Assembly (NCBI GenBank): GCA_964203655.1
Contig: CAXNMJ010000004.1
Location: 124,001-188,000, forward strand
Direction: 5' to 3'
Source of the DNA: BACL27 sp947488385
GTDB lineage: Bacteria; Actinomycetota; Acidimicrobiia; Acidimicrobiales; Ilumatobacteraceae
Length of the DNA: 64,000 bases
In this document: positions 1-9,480 of the stretch, piece by piece
Numbering within the stretch: the stretch's first letter is position 1
Layout: each line of letters begins with the position of its first letter
Position numbers and translations under genes: made by a program
The notes under the pieces: model-generated
Seen by the model: only the letters and a program-made list of their open reading frames with translations
What the model was told of the DNA's origin: nothing
The model's database searches: none

Positions 1-186
1 CATTGAAAACGCTTCGCTCATTTCGGTCAGAGCGGCGCTTGCAATTTTCAGGTTCAATGTGTTTGTCGACTCGGAACCAAGTTGAAGCGAGGTGCGAATA
101 AGTTCAGCGATTAAACGCTTGTCGGCGACAATGTTGTTTGACTTGAGCAGTTGCTCTATCGACTGCTCAACGTCAGAGCTTGTCAT
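1..186 (-). CDS. LOG-family (TIGR00730-like) Rossmann-fold protein, N-terminal fragment
   Basis: Only the first 62 residues lie in the window; the gene runs off its left edge. Its ATG overlaps the tal stop codon in an ATGA arrangement, so it is the third gene of a tkt-tal operon and probably translationally coupled. The visible part is helical and contains a stretch reading LKIASAALTEMSEAF. This resembles the region before the Rossmann domain in actinobacterial LOG-family proteins, which are nucleoside-monophosphate phosphoribohydrolase-like. The catalytic PGGxGTxxE region is not in view, so the family call rests on the N-terminal helix alone. A different protein of pentose-phosphate metabolism is possible. 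Confidence 0.5.
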   Translation of the reverse strand, partial: MTSSDVEQSIEQLLKSNNIVADKRLIAELIRTSLQLGSESTNTLNLKIASAALTEMSEAFSM

Positions 187-1292
187 TTCAGTAGTTCGGC
201 GGTTTTGGCGCTGAGTGCAGCAAGAAGTTCATCGAAGCTTTTTTGAAATGACGCAACACCTTCACGCTCAAGCTTTGCCGCAACTTCAGTTACATCAACT
301 CCGACTTTTTTTAGTCCAGCCCATTGAGTGTTGGCCAAGTCAAGATTTGTTTCAATTGTCGAATTCAATGACCCGTGATCGCTGAACGCCTCAACTGTTG
401 TATCGGGAAGGGTATTGACGGTGTGTTCACCAATTAGCGCGTCAACATAAAGTGTGTCGGGATATTTCGGATTCTTAGTTGATGTTGATGCCCACAGCGG
501 TCTTTGTACATTTGCACCAAGCTGTGCAAGTTTGCTCCATCGTGGCCCCGCAAATGATCTCTTGAACATCTGGTAGGCGAGTTTGGCTTGATTAATCGCC
601 GCAGTGCCAAGTAAGTCATTCGCCTGATCGCTGCCAACCTGCTCTAGTTGGCGGTCAATTTCTGTGTCGACACGAGAGATAAAGAAACTCGCAACGCTTG
701 ATACAGAAGCAACCAACTTAGGGTTTGTCGTTGCGAGAATCTCTAAGCCTTCAATGTATGCATCAATAACTTCTTGATACCGCTCAAGACTGAAGATCAA
801 AGTGACGTTTACATTTCGACCCTCACTGATCATCGTCTTGATTACAGGGATGCCTTCAACCGTCGCAGGGATTTTGATCATCACATTTGGGCGCTGAATC
901 TGCTCGTCAAGTTCGCGTGCGGCCGAAAGTGTCTTGGACTGTTCATGTGCAAGCGAAGGATCTACTTCAACACTCACAAAGCCGTCTAATCCGCTGGAAG
1001 ATTCGTACAGGGGCTCGAAAATCTGCAGCGCTGAGTTGATGTCGCGTAAGACGAGCTGCCAATAGCAATCAATTGGTGAAAGCTTTTGGTGAACGAGGGT
1101 CGTGAATTGCTCTGAATAATCTTCGGAGCCTTGAATCGCTTTTTGAAATATTGTCGGATTTGAAGTCAAGCCTCGGATGCCAGAGTTTCGAATGCCCATG
1201 AGTTCGCCAGATGTTATGTAACTGCGCTTTAAATTATCTAGCCACGGACTTTGGCCGTACTCGTTGAACAGCGCCTTGAGCCGATCAGACAT
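183..1292 (-). CDS. tal: transaldolase
   Basis: Cytosolic transaldolase of the non-oxidative pentose phosphate pathway. It transfers a dihydroxyacetone unit between sugar phosphates through a Schiff base. At 369 residues it has the length of the actinobacterial class. The GLTSNPT motif is at about residues 41-47, and the Schiff-base lysine is Lys140 in MIKIPAT. Its ATG overlaps the last base of the tkt stop (TAATG), and its own stop overlaps the next gene (ATGA), so tkt-tal-LOG is one tightly packed unit. The partner enzyme transketolase is immediately upstream. Confidence 0.96.
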   Translation of the reverse strand: MSDRLKALFNEYGQSPWLDNLKRSYITSGELMGIRNSGIRGLTSNPTIFQKAIQGSEDYSEQFTTLVHQKLSPIDCYWQLVLRDINSALQIFEPLYESSSGLDGFVSVEVDPSLAHEQSKTLSAARELDEQIQRPNVMIKIPATVEGIPVIKTMISEGRNVNVTLIFSLERYQEVIDAYIEGLEILATTNPKLVASVSSVASFFISRVDTEIDRQLEQVGSDQANDLLGTAAINQAKLAYQMFKRSFAGPRWSKLAQLGANVQRPLWASTSTKNPKYPDTLYVDALIGEHTVNTLPDTTVEAFSDHGSLNSTIETNLDLANTQWAGLKKVGVDVTEVAAKLEREGVASFQKSFDELLAALSAKTAELLK

Positions 1293-3244
1293 TAAAGCGA
1301 CTTCACAAACTTGACAACCGCGTCAACGCTGATGCCCAATTCTTTGAGTGCGATTGCACCAGGCGCACTTGCGCCGAATCGATCGATGCCTATTGCATGG
1401 TCGGCATACTTTTGCCAGCCCATGGTTACACCGGCTTCAACCGAAATCACAGGAACGCCTTTTGGGAAGAGCTCATTTGCAAGGTGCTTGCCGTGAAGTT
1501 CGTATCGATCCCAACTTGGCATCGAAACTACTTGAGCTTTTATGTTCGACTTAAGAAGTTCAGCAGCAACTTGTGTGCATAGTCCGACTTCGCTGCCTGT
1601 AGCCAGCAAGACAAATTGCGGTGTGTCAACTTTGTGTCCGACAATTGCAGCACCATTTTTTACTGCCGAACCATCGGTAACACTAAGAACGTTTTGTCTT
1701 GAAAGAATTATGGCGGTGGGCCCATCATGGTCAACTGCCGCGCACCAGGCCGCAATCGTTTCGTTAGGGTCGGCTGGGCGAATCACCTGAAGATCAGGGA
1801 TTATCCGAAGTGATGCGAGTTGCTCGATTGGCTGATGGGTCGGCCCATCTTCTCCAACACCAACGGAGTCATGAGAAAAGATAAAAACACACTTTGCTTT
1901 TGAAAGCGCGGCGAGCCGAATAGCGGGACGCATGTAGTCAGCAAAAACAAAAAATGTTCCACAGACAGGAAGAACGCCACCATGAAGAGCCATGCCGACG
2001 ACTGCGGCACCCATTGCATGTTCTCGAATGCCGAAGTAAATCTGCCGACCGTCAGGGGCGTTTGAGCTTTGGGCAACTTGCTTTGAAAGTTTGGTGCCCG
2101 TGTTGCCTGTTAAGTCTGCGGAGCCAGCTATTAATCCCGGGAGTGCTGGAAGCGAAGCGTCAAATGCCTTTTGAATAACTTGTCTGGTTGCAAGCGAAGT
2201 TGTCGAGTCGAATACAGGAAGTAGTGAACTAAAAGATGAAGACTTTGGTGTAGTCCACGCTGCATCCCAAAGGTAACGCTCGTCGATTTGATTTAAATCA
2301 TCTGCATAACTTGACGTATACGACGACCCTCGGTTTGCAGCGTGCGAACGGATCGCGTCGACGAGATCTTTGGGGGCCCAGAACGGTTCATCGGGGATAC
2401 CCATTACTTTCTTTGTCGCCGAAACATGTGACGCAGTAAATGGATTGCCGTGCGCTTCATGCGCATCAGTGAAGTCTGGTGAAGGTGTACCAATATGCGA
2501 CTTAAGGATGCACAGAGTTGGTGCGCCACGGTTCGCTCTTGCTGTTAGCAAAGCATCTTCAAGAGCATCGCAGTCATCAGCGATCTCGCCAAGATTCATG
2601 ATGTTCCATCCGTAAGAGGCAAAGCGTTTGGCGACATCATCAGAGCAACTGAGCGAAGTTGAACCGTCGATAGTTATTGCGTTGTCATCAAATACGCATA
2701 CCAGTCGATCCAGTTTCAAATGACCAGCTAGCGATGCGGCCTCGTGACTGATTCCCTCCATGAGACAGCCATCGCCGACGAGCACAAAGGTGTTGTGGTC
2801 GCAGGCCGATGCGCCAAATCGCGCTCGCAAATTTCGTTCGGCAATAGCCATACCGACTGCATTAGCAAATCCTTGACCAAGTGGACCTGTTGTCACTTCA
2901 ACACCAGCGGTATGACCAACTTCGGGATGTCCAGGAGTCGCAGAGCCAAACTGCCTGAAGGATTTGAGATCTTCTATCTCGAGGCCATAACCATTTAGAA
3001 ACAAAAGCGAATATTGCAAAATCGATGCGTGACCATTGCTAAGAATAAAGCGATCACGATTTTGCCAATTTGGTTTCTTCGGATCGTGTCGCAAGATTCG
3101 GCTGTACAAGACGTGACCTAAAGGCGCGAGAGCCATCGCAGTGCCTTGGTGTCCACTCTTTGCGACCAAAGGGGCATCCATTGAGATGCCGCGAATCAGA
3201 TTTACAGCGTCTTGATCTTGTTGCGCAGAAAGTCGAGAAACCAC
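1292..3244 (-). CDS. tkt: transketolase
   Basis: Thiamine-diphosphate enzyme that moves two-carbon ketol units between sugar phosphates. The 650 residues have the usual order of pyrophosphate-binding domain (GDGCLMEG near residue 157), pyrimidine-binding domain with the catalytic-glutamate motif GIREHAMG, and a C-terminal domain. The start is a GTG. A TAGTTT hexamer lies seven bases upstream (3252-3257), which would make the mRNA leaderless. It is the first gene of the tkt-tal operon and supplies erythrose-4-phosphate for the aromatic pathway, whose genes aroA and tyrA are near 57-58 kb. Confidence 0.96.
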   Translation of the reverse strand: MVSRLSAQQDQDAVNLIRGISMDAPLVAKSGHQGTAMALAPLGHVLYSRILRHDPKKPNWQNRDRFILSNGHASILQYSLLFLNGYGLEIEDLKSFRQFGSATPGHPEVGHTAGVEVTTGPLGQGFANAVGMAIAERNLRARFGASACDHNTFVLVGDGCLMEGISHEAASLAGHLKLDRLVCVFDDNAITIDGSTSLSCSDDVAKRFASYGWNIMNLGEIADDCDALEDALLTARANRGAPTLCILKSHIGTPSPDFTDAHEAHGNPFTASHVSATKKVMGIPDEPFWAPKDLVDAIRSHAANRGSSYTSSYADDLNQIDERYLWDAAWTTPKSSSFSSLLPVFDSTTSLATRQVIQKAFDASLPALPGLIAGSADLTGNTGTKLSKQVAQSSNAPDGRQIYFGIREHAMGAAVVGMALHGGVLPVCGTFFVFADYMRPAIRLAALSKAKCVFIFSHDSVGVGEDGPTHQPIEQLASLRIIPDLQVIRPADPNETIAAWCAAVDHDGPTAIILSRQNVLSVTDGSAVKNGAAIVGHKVDTPQFVLLATGSEVGLCTQVAAELLKSNIKAQVVSMPSWDRYELHGKHLANELFPKGVPVISVEAGVTMGWQKYADHAIGIDRFGASAPGAIALKELGISVDAVVKFVKSL

Positions 3245-3271
3245 TGCGACAAAACTAGTTGGTCGGCGGAC

Positions 3272-3688
3272 TCAGTGTGGATTTGTGGTCGAATCAACTG
3301 GAGGCAAAACAGTCAACGGCACTAGATGCCACGGCCCAGTTCCCACGCGACAGTGGGCGAAAATCTGACCGTAGTCTGCGATTGACAACTCACCCCGAAC
3401 CAATCTGTAGGTGAACTTTCCAGGCTCAACTGTGAAAGGGCTGACGTTTCGTGCCAACTGCTCGTCTTCAGGGGCGGGGCCAGTTCGAAATATCACCTCA
3501 AGCAGGGAATTGCCGGGTTCGGTGAGAGGACAGTAAATCAAAACTACAAGATGAGGGTCGATAGTTACTGGCACAGGTGAAGGTGCGGCGAACGAAAAGA
3601 ATGCCCCGGTTAAATCGATTCGGGTGCTTGGCCCCGGCGCCTGACGAAGCGCAAAGTTCTCTACGAAGAGTGCGGAAACTATTTGCAT
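3272..3688 (-). CDS. conserved hypothetical protein, DUF6941-like
   Basis: A 138-residue soluble protein with no signal peptide or membrane segment. Its composition, with alternating hydrophobic and polar strands and several Pro-Gly turns, suggests an all-beta fold. The opening resembles small actinobacterial proteins of the DUF6941 type, but I cannot confirm this by eye. Its ATG overlaps the desaturase stop (TGATG), so the two genes are probably cotranscribed. A link to lipid metabolism is suggested only by that coupling. No catalytic motif is recognised. Confidence 0.6.
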   Translation of the reverse strand: MQIVSALFVENFALRQAPGPSTRIDLTGAFFSFAAPSPVPVTIDPHLVVLIYCPLTEPGNSLLEVIFRTGPAPEDEQLARNVSPFTVEPGKFTYRLVRGELSIADYGQIFAHCRVGTGPWHLVPLTVLPPVDSTTNPH

Positions 3689-4425
3689 CAGACTGCGTTC
3701 GTGCGAGAGATTCGAACTTTTGCAAGCCGCACGAAACTAAGTATTCGAATTACCCACCATCCGAAATCGATTTCGTACCAGCGATGCGATAGGCGGGCTG
3801 ATGCCGGTGATTCGTGGTGATTGTTGTGTAGACCTTCACCAGCTGTCAATAGGGCCAAGAGTTGTAAATTTCCGGCTCGATTGGCATATGGACGACGCCC
3901 GAAGTTATGGGCGAGCGCATTTACGGCTGCCGAACCTGCCAAGTAAAGATTCAAATGTACGAATGCAGAGACAAGGCCGAGACGAAGACCAAAAATTGCA
4001 ATCAATGATCCGAGTCCTAAGCCAAGACCCAACAACGCATGATCAAAAAACAGCCTGTCGATTTTCGTTTGCGGAATATCTCTTGCGTAGCGCGCAACCG
4101 TACCCGCATCTTTTGCTGCTCGACGGTAAAGGGCAACATTCATTAGTTGAACCTTTTTCCAACCAAGAAGAACAGGCGAGTGCGGGTCTCCTTCTTGGTC
4201 GGTAAAAACGTGGTGCTTGCGGTGAACTGCAACCCATTGACGGGGACGAATTCCAGTTGATAACCAAAGCCCTAATCGGCAAAGAAAGGCGAGTGGCGTC
4301 TTCAATGTCAACGCTTTGTGGGCGAGACTGCGATGCAGGTAAATGGTCGTACCAAGATTTGCAAGCAACGTGACACAAAGACCTATGACAAGCGATAAAA
4401 ATGTCAACTGAACAAGGTCGAGCAC
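3688..4425 (-). CDS. membrane fatty-acid desaturase (acyl-CoA delta-9 type)
   Basis: Di-iron membrane desaturase that would introduce a double bond into acyl chains and so tune membrane fluidity. All three histidine boxes are visible: HRSLAH (residues 31-36), HRKHH (68-72) and HNNHH near residue 200. Hydrophobic spans at about 5-28, 45-58 and 130-170 fit the membrane topology. At 245 residues it is shorter than stearoyl-CoA desaturases with an N-terminal extension, but the catalytic core is intact. The GTG start lies six bases after a TAGTGT hexamer. That hexamer overlaps the divergent promoter of the acyl-CoA synthetase gene, so the two genes may be expressed alternately. Confidence 0.88.
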   Translation of the reverse strand: MLDLVQLTFLSLVIGLCVTLLANLGTTIYLHRSLAHKALTLKTPLAFLCRLGLWLSTGIRPRQWVAVHRKHHVFTDQEGDPHSPVLLGWKKVQLMNVALYRRAAKDAGTVARYARDIPQTKIDRLFFDHALLGLGLGLGSLIAIFGLRLGLVSAFVHLNLYLAGSAAVNALAHNFGRRPYANRAGNLQLLALLTAGEGLHNNHHESPASARLSHRWYEIDFGWWVIRILSFVRLAKVRISRTNAV

Positions 4426-4431
4426 AAACTC

Positions 4432-4437
4432 ACACTA
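4432..4437 (-). promoter_or_regulatory. -10 element, leaderless start of desaturase gene
   Basis: TAGTGT on the minus strand, then six bases, then the GTG start at 4425. It shares two base pairs with the -10 of the divergent gene. Confidence 0.6.
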
Positions 4438-4441
4438 CTGT
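4436..4441 (+). promoter_or_regulatory. -10 element, leaderless start of acyl-CoA synthetase gene
   Basis: TACTGT, then six bases, then the GTG start at 4448. It overlaps the divergent -10 at 4432-4437, so polymerase could occupy only one of the two promoters at a time. Confidence 0.6.
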
Positions 4442-4447
4442 TACACC

Positions 4448-6618
4448 GTGATTAATTCGAAGCAATTGACACTCTCTGAAGTCACATCAAAGCAGATCTT
4501 GAGGAAATTCGGCGTCACCTTTGCACAAGAGAGCGAAGTTTTATCCGCCAAGGATGCCGCCGATGTCGCGACCAAGATTGGTTTTCCAGTTGCGATAAAG
4601 GTTTGTGCAAATGCGATAAGCCATAAAACTGAACGAGGGCTGGTCAGGCTCAATATTCGTGATTCACAAGAGGCGATTACAGCCTCAAATGAACTATTAA
4701 AGATGACTACAAAGGCCGATGGTGATGTGTCTTTATTGGTCGCAAAGATGGAGAGTGGTCGTCGCGAATTGATCGTTGGTTTGGTGCGAGATGATCAATT
4801 TGGTGCGTTAGTTATGTGCGGCCTAGGCGGTGTTTTCGCCGAAGTATTCAGTGACATCGTCTTTGCGCCAGCACCTCTTAGCAAACAAGGCGCACTGAAA
4901 ATGTTGGCGAGATTGAAAGAACCAAAAAGCTTTGCGAGAGTTTCGCGGCGAATCTGCTGTTGACACAGGTCAACTTGGCGACATCTTGGTGGCTGTTTCG
5001 AACGCTGGGGTCGATGACCCGTCAATAATTTCTATTGATATAAACCCAGTTATTGTTCGCCCTGACGGATCGTTAGTTGCAGTAGATGCGCTTGTTGTTA
5101 AGCAAGAATCAAAGCCCCTCGACAAACTCGATGGGCTCAGCAATCGTAAATATCTTTCTGATGATCATTTTGCGGCGCTATTTGAGCCTCGCGGTGTTGT
5201 GGTGGTTGGGGCTTCGACACACCCTGGCAAGTTTGGTTTTGTTTCACTTCACAATATTTTGGCGTCTGGTTATGCAGGAAAAATCTTCGCTACAAATCTT
5301 GAACAAGCAAAAGTTCTCGGCATCGATTGTCTCGCATCAGTCGATGACCTTCCTGAAAATGAAGTTGATCTGGCATTCATTTGCACACCCGCAAGTACGA
5401 ACTTAGAAATATTGCGAGCTTGTTCTCGTAAATCTATTCGAGCCGTATATGTCACCTCTGCTGGTTATGGCGAAGCAGGTGATGCTGGTCGAAAAGCCCA
5501 AAATGATCTACAGGCCTTGGCAAACGAATTGGGCATTTTGCTTTTGGGACCAAATGGTCAAGGAATCGTGAGCACACCCAAACAGCTTTGTGCCCAGATT
5601 GTTGGGCCATATCCGCCGAGCGGTGCAATTTCTTTAATTAGTCAAAGCGGAAATTTCGTTTCGAGTTTTATGAACTATGCACGCCAAACCAAGGTTGGTA
5701 TCGCAAGAGCAGTGTCAGCAGGTAACGCTGCTCAAGTTGGCATCCCAGAATTTTTTGATTTTTACGCAAATGATCTCGCGACGAAAGTAGTGCTGGCATA
5801 TATCGAAGGCATCAGTGATGGATACCGAGCTTGCCCGTTCAATGAAGAAACTGTCAGACAAGAAACCACTTGTTGTCGTAAAGGGTGGCTCAACAGATGG
5901 GGGTGCTCGTGCGGCGGCAAGTCACACAGGTGCACTGGCAAGCGACGATCGAATTTTTGATGGTATTTGTGCGAGCAACAATGTCATTCGCGTGGCTGAT
6001 GCCGAAGATGCATTCGACATAGCGGCAACTTTTGCAACACAACCTCTGCCAAAGGGACCAAACACGATCGTTCTCACCACAGTTGGAGGTTGGGGAGTAG
6101 TCACATCTGATGTGATCGCAGTCGATGGCGTGTTGAATTTAATGCAGCTACCGCAGGACCTGTCAAAGGATATTTCAGCACTGCTGCCAGACCGATGGAG
6201 CAAGAACAATCCAGTTGACTGTGCTGGTGGAGAAACACGAGACACCATCGCCGACGTTATGCGTCTAATTGCAATGCACCCACAAGTTGATTCAATTATT
6301 TTCTTAGGACTCGGAATTCAGTCAAACCAAGCCCGATTGATGCGCGAGGGAAGTTTTTATGACAAGTTTGAGCTTGCGCGAATTGTCAATTATCACGAGG
6401 GGCAAGATGAAAAGTATGCACAGGTGGCTGCAGAACTTTCGATCGAGACTGGTAAACCAATTCTCGTGGCGACCGAACTCGGTGTGGCCGACCCAAATAA
6501 TCCAGGGGTTCTAGCCGTGCAAAAGTCAGGCCGACTTTGCTATGCCAATGGTCAAAGAGCGGCTCGTGCGCTATCTAGTGTTTACCGATATGCAAATGCC
6601 AAGGGGCACGCAAACTAA
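4448..6618 (+). pseudogene. ADP-forming acyl-CoA synthetase (acetate-CoA ligase family), two frameshifts
   Basis: Three overlapping reading-frame pieces form one protein of about 722 residues. An ATP-grasp domain comes first, then a CoA-binding Rossmann domain (VVVVGASTHPGKFG region), then the succinyl-CoA-ligase-like part with the phosphohistidine-type motif SHTGAL. Such enzymes interconvert acyl-CoA plus ADP and phosphate with free acid plus ATP. The frame breaks at the A5 run at 4924-4928 and again near 5820-5824. Removing one base at each place restores a continuous family-like protein. The dacB gene starts two bases after the stop. The breaks may be assembly errors; taken literally the gene is broken. 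Confidence 0.85.
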
Positions 6619-6620
6619 AT

Positions 6621-8096
6621 ATGCGTGCATTTAGATTTCGAGAGTTCTTCGCGCGGGCAGAAGACGTGTCGAGTCGCATGTCAACTCGAAGGTTGTTGAT
6701 TTCTTGGCTGCTCGTGACATCGGTTATTGCGATTCCGCTTCTGTCGGTTTGGCAGGTTGCTCTCGCCGCAGGTGACGAAGTTCGCCCGCTAAAGAATCAG
6801 ACCGCACTGCCTGAGTCACCGGCAACACCAGTTCTTTCAGCTCGTCGCGTTCCGCAAACTTTGATTGATCTTATTTCTGCTGGTCGGGTACAAGGTAAGT
6901 TAAATCAAGTGGTCGCCGCTTTGCCGCGGGATTCGTGTCTGGTTGTCATCACAGACGGTCGAGCAATCATTGAAGTGAACCCAACCGGGGCGGTTGTTCC
7001 TGGAAGTAACCAAAAATTGCTTACAGCCGCTGTTGCACTTGATGTTCTCGGACCAGACAGAAGATTCACGACAAAACTCCTCGGCATAGTTTCAGGATCT
7101 GTCGTGCGAGGCGACCTTTGGTTGGTTGGTTCTGGAGACCCTCTTCTAACTACTCGCGCGTATCCGATGAGCGAGAAGTATCCGACGATGACGCCGACTG
7201 ACGTCGAGCAACTTGTTGATGCACTAGTGGCTCTCGGTATTAAGTCAATTGAAGGCGGAGTTGTTGGCGATGAAAACATTTACGATCGCGAAAGATACGT
7301 GCCAAGTTGGGGCGATGGAATTAGAAGTGTTGAAGCTGGTCCGCTTGGGGCATTAATGATAAATGACGGGTCGGTTTCTGGCTCGCCCCTTAAGCCGGCG
7401 AATCCGGCGTTTGCAGCAGCTTCAGAATTTACGAAGTTGCTTACCGCGCGAGGCATCACGGTTCGGGACTCACCAGATATCGGAGTCTCATCAGCTGATA
7501 TTCCGACGATTGCCACGCTCGAGTCTGCACCCATGCGTGAAATTGTCGCCGAAATGTTGACAAATAGTGACAACAACACAGCCGAGTTGCTCGTCAAAGA
7601 GATTGGTTTGGTCGGCATGGGTGCTGGCACACGAGTTGATGGTTTGACAGTTATTGCAAACAAAATTGCTGAATGGGGTCTGCCTGGTGCTGGAGTTGCA
7701 TTTTTGGACGCATCTGGGCTCGACCGTGGCAACTTACTTACTTGTCGGTTACTCACAGAGTTGCTGCAACGAGATGGAAAAGAAGGACTAATAACAACTG
7801 GGATGGCACTTGCAGGAAAGACTGGCACCCTGCGTGATGTGTTTTTAACCGGACCAGGCTCAGGAACAATGCGTGCCAAGACGGGCACTTTGAACGGAGT
7901 CAAATCGCTCTCAGGAGTCATGCCACTTGAGGACGGTCGTGCAAGTTATTTTTCGCTGATTATGAATGGCTCAGGTGTGTCGACAGTGAATTTTTATCGC
8001 CCGATCTGGAACAACTTGGCTTCAGCCCTTGCCTTTGGCGACGCAAAAATTGATGTAAACAAACTGCTTCCGCTTAGGCCAAGCTCACAGCCCTAA
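6621..8096 (+). CDS. dacB: D-alanyl-D-alanine carboxypeptidase/endopeptidase, PBP4 (DacB, S13) family
   Basis: Exported low-molecular-mass penicillin-binding protein that trims or cleaves peptidoglycan peptides. It has a basic N-terminus and one hydrophobic segment at about residues 23-47, serving as signal or anchor. The active-site motifs are SNQK (Ser129, Lys132), SDN (316-318) and KTG (400-402); a second KTG-like AKTG follows at about 419-422. The second KTG-like match is an oddity of sequence; only one is expected to line the active site. The 491-residue length fits the family. It starts two bases after the acyl-CoA synthetase stop, so it is probably cotranscribed with it. Confidence 0.92.
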   Translation: MRAFRFREFFARAEDVSSRMSTRRLLISWLLVTSVIAIPLLSVWQVALAAGDEVRPLKNQTALPESPATPVLSARRVPQTLIDLISAGRVQGKLNQVVAALPRDSCLVVITDGRAIIEVNPTGAVVPGSNQKLLTAAVALDVLGPDRRFTTKLLGIVSGSVVRGDLWLVGSGDPLLTTRAYPMSEKYPTMTPTDVEQLVDALVALGIKSIEGGVVGDENIYDRERYVPSWGDGIRSVEAGPLGALMINDGSVSGSPLKPANPAFAAASEFTKLLTARGITVRDSPDIGVSSADIPTIATLESAPMREIVAEMLTNSDNNTAELLVKEIGLVGMGAGTRVDGLTVIANKIAEWGLPGAGVAFLDASGLDRGNLLTCRLLTELLQRDGKEGLITTGMALAGKTGTLRDVFLTGPGSGTMRAKTGTLNGVKSLSGVMPLEDGRASYFSLIMNGSGVSTVNFYRPIWNNLASALAFGDAKIDVNKLLPLRPSSQP

Positions 8097-8130
8097 CAAC
8101 ATCGCAGACCAAAGAGCACACAAAAACTCG

Positions 8131-8136
8131 TAGAAT
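8131..8136 (+). promoter_or_regulatory. -10 element, leaderless start of membrane-protein gene
   Basis: TAGAAT followed by six bases and the GTG start at 8143. The 46-base gap after dacB therefore contains a new promoter. Confidence 0.6.
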
Positions 8137-8142
8137 ACGAGT

Positions 8143-8481
8143 GTGACTGGTTTCAAAGTTAACTCTTCAGAGCGCAACAAGACCGAAGACAAAAACGCTG
8201 GCGAGATTTTAGAGACTGTGCTCAAGTATGTGAAAACCGAGACACTGAAGCCAATTCGTGGCGCAGGTCGTTGGATAGGTTTCGGACTTGTTGCTGCACT
8301 GATGCTGAGTATCGGGTTAGTGCTTGGTGCGCTCGGTATCTTGCGTTTGGTACAGACGTCTGGCCTAGGAGATTCAAGCAGTTGGTCTTGGTTAACTTAT
8401 GTTGTCGCGCTTCTCGTATGCACCGTGGCTTTCTTTTTCGCAATATCAAGAATCCGCAAAGGAACTCTTGAAAAGTCATGA
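8143..8481 (+). CDS. small membrane protein, holin-superfamily-III-like
   Basis: A 112-residue protein with a polar N-terminal helix of about 40 residues followed by two membrane segments (about 44-68 and 83-103) and a short basic tail. This resembles the actinobacterial proteins annotated as holin family or putative superfamily III. They are normal chromosomal genes despite the name, and there are no phage genes here. The GTG start is supported by the TAGAAT-N6-GTG arrangement. Its stop overlaps the ATG of the next small gene (ATGA), so the two are coupled. The function is unknown. Confidence 0.65.
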   Translation: MTGFKVNSSERNKTEDKNAGEILETVLKYVKTETLKPIRGAGRWIGFGLVAALMLSIGLVLGALGILRLVQTSGLGDSSSWSWLTYVVALLVCTVAFFFAISRIRKGTLEKS

Positions 8482-8693
8482 GCAAAAAAGATGATGAAAT
8501 CAGCAGAGAAGAAGTAATCGCAGATCTTGAGAAGTTTCAAGACGACATTAAAGAAACGGTTAGTAGCAAATCTCTGCAACTGAAAGCCCTCGTTGGCGGC
8601 GCATCATCTTTGGCGATGCTTTCTTCGTTTTTCCTTGGACGCAAAAGCGGCAAAAAGCGAAACTCATCATCAGATTCAGATTCGCCCGAGTAG
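8478..8693 (+). CDS. small conserved hypothetical protein with one hydrophobic helix
   Basis: A 71-residue protein that starts inside the stop codon of the preceding membrane protein (ATGA). It has an amphipathic charged helix (about residues 1-33), a hydrophobic Ala/Leu/Phe segment (about 38-54), and a basic then acidic-serine tail. The coupling suggests it works with its two-segment membrane partner. No known domain is recognised. Confidence 0.6.
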   Translation: MSKKDDEISREEVIADLEKFQDDIKETVSSKSLQLKALVGGASSLAMLSSFFLGRKSGKKRNSSSDSDSPE

Positions 8694-8703
8694 TCGGATC
8701 GTA

Positions 8704-9465
8704 ATGTTTGCTTTTGGTGAAAAGGTATTGCTGATTGATGCCAAGAAACGTCGTTATTTGTTCACTCTTAAACCAGATGGTGAATTTCATACGCATTCTG
8801 GTTTCCTCGCGCACAGTGTGATCGTCGCAGAGCAAGAGGGTGCGGTTGTTCGCTCAACGAAGGGCGCAGAATATATCTTGCTACGTCCAACCCTTGAAGA
8901 TTTTGTTATTCAGATGCCGCGTGGCGCACAGGTTATATATCCAAAAGATTTAGCGCCGATTTGCATGATGGCTGACATATATCAGGGTGCAAAAGTTTTT
9001 GAATCAGGTCTCGGTTCGGGTGCACTATCAATGACGATGTTGCGTCAAGGCGCCGTGATCACCGGTTATGAAATTCGAGAAGACTTTGCGAACAGGGCTC
9101 AAATAAATGTTCGCGAGTTTCTTGGCAACGAGGTGCTTTCGAACTACCAAGTACATGTGAAAGATGTTTATACAGGTATCGCAGAGACTGGATTCGATCG
9201 CATGGTCTTGGACCTACCTGAACCATGGCAAGTTGTGCCACACGCTGAGACTGTTTTACGAAAAGGTGCCATCTTGGTTTCGTATTCTCCGAGCATTACT
9301 CAAGCCGTGAAAACTCGGGAGTCGATGCGCAACGGCTGGCTGGACCTGCGCACACTCGAGGTATTGCATCGAACATGGCATATTGAAGGGGCCTCAGTGA
9401 GACCCGACCACCGAATGGTGGCTCATACAGGCTTTTTGACTAGCGCAAGATTCGTCGGCGCGTAA
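8704..9465 (+). CDS. trmI: tRNA (adenine-58-N1)-methyltransferase TrmI
   Basis: SAM-dependent enzyme making m1A58 in the T-loop of tRNA. The 253-residue protein starts at ATG 8704; the open frame extends upstream but overlaps the previous gene, and MFAFGEKVLLID is the natural N-terminus. A small beta N-terminal domain precedes the Rossmann methyltransferase. SAM motif I is ESGLGSGALS, and the later motif DLPEPW matches the D-x-P-x-P/W catalytic region. TrmI lies next to the proteasome locus in mycobacteria as well (Rv2118c), which supports both the call and the synteny. Confidence 0.92.
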   Translation: MFAFGEKVLLIDAKKRRYLFTLKPDGEFHTHSGFLAHSVIVAEQEGAVVRSTKGAEYILLRPTLEDFVIQMPRGAQVIYPKDLAPICMMADIYQGAKVFESGLGSGALSMTMLRQGAVITGYEIREDFANRAQINVREFLGNEVLSNYQVHVKDVYTGIAETGFDRMVLDLPEPWQVVPHAETVLRKGAILVSYSPSITQAVKTRESMRNGWLDLRTLEVLHRTWHIEGASVRPDHRMVAHTGFLTSARFVGA

Positions 9466-9480
9466 AGCGCAAAAATTTTC

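Noticed and set aside
4924..5824. Programmed +1 frameshifting in the acyl-CoA synthetase gene
   Set aside because: The two sites share no slippery codon, stop context or upstream ribosome-like stimulator with each other or with the other four breaks.
7280..7921. Long 213-codon open frame antisense to dacB
   Set aside because: The plus-strand frame has all three penicillin-binding motifs; the antisense is low-complexity with no family resemblance.
8143..8481. Holin-like membrane protein considered as a prophage marker
   Set aside because: No other phage functions are present; similar proteins are ordinary actinobacterial chromosomal genes.
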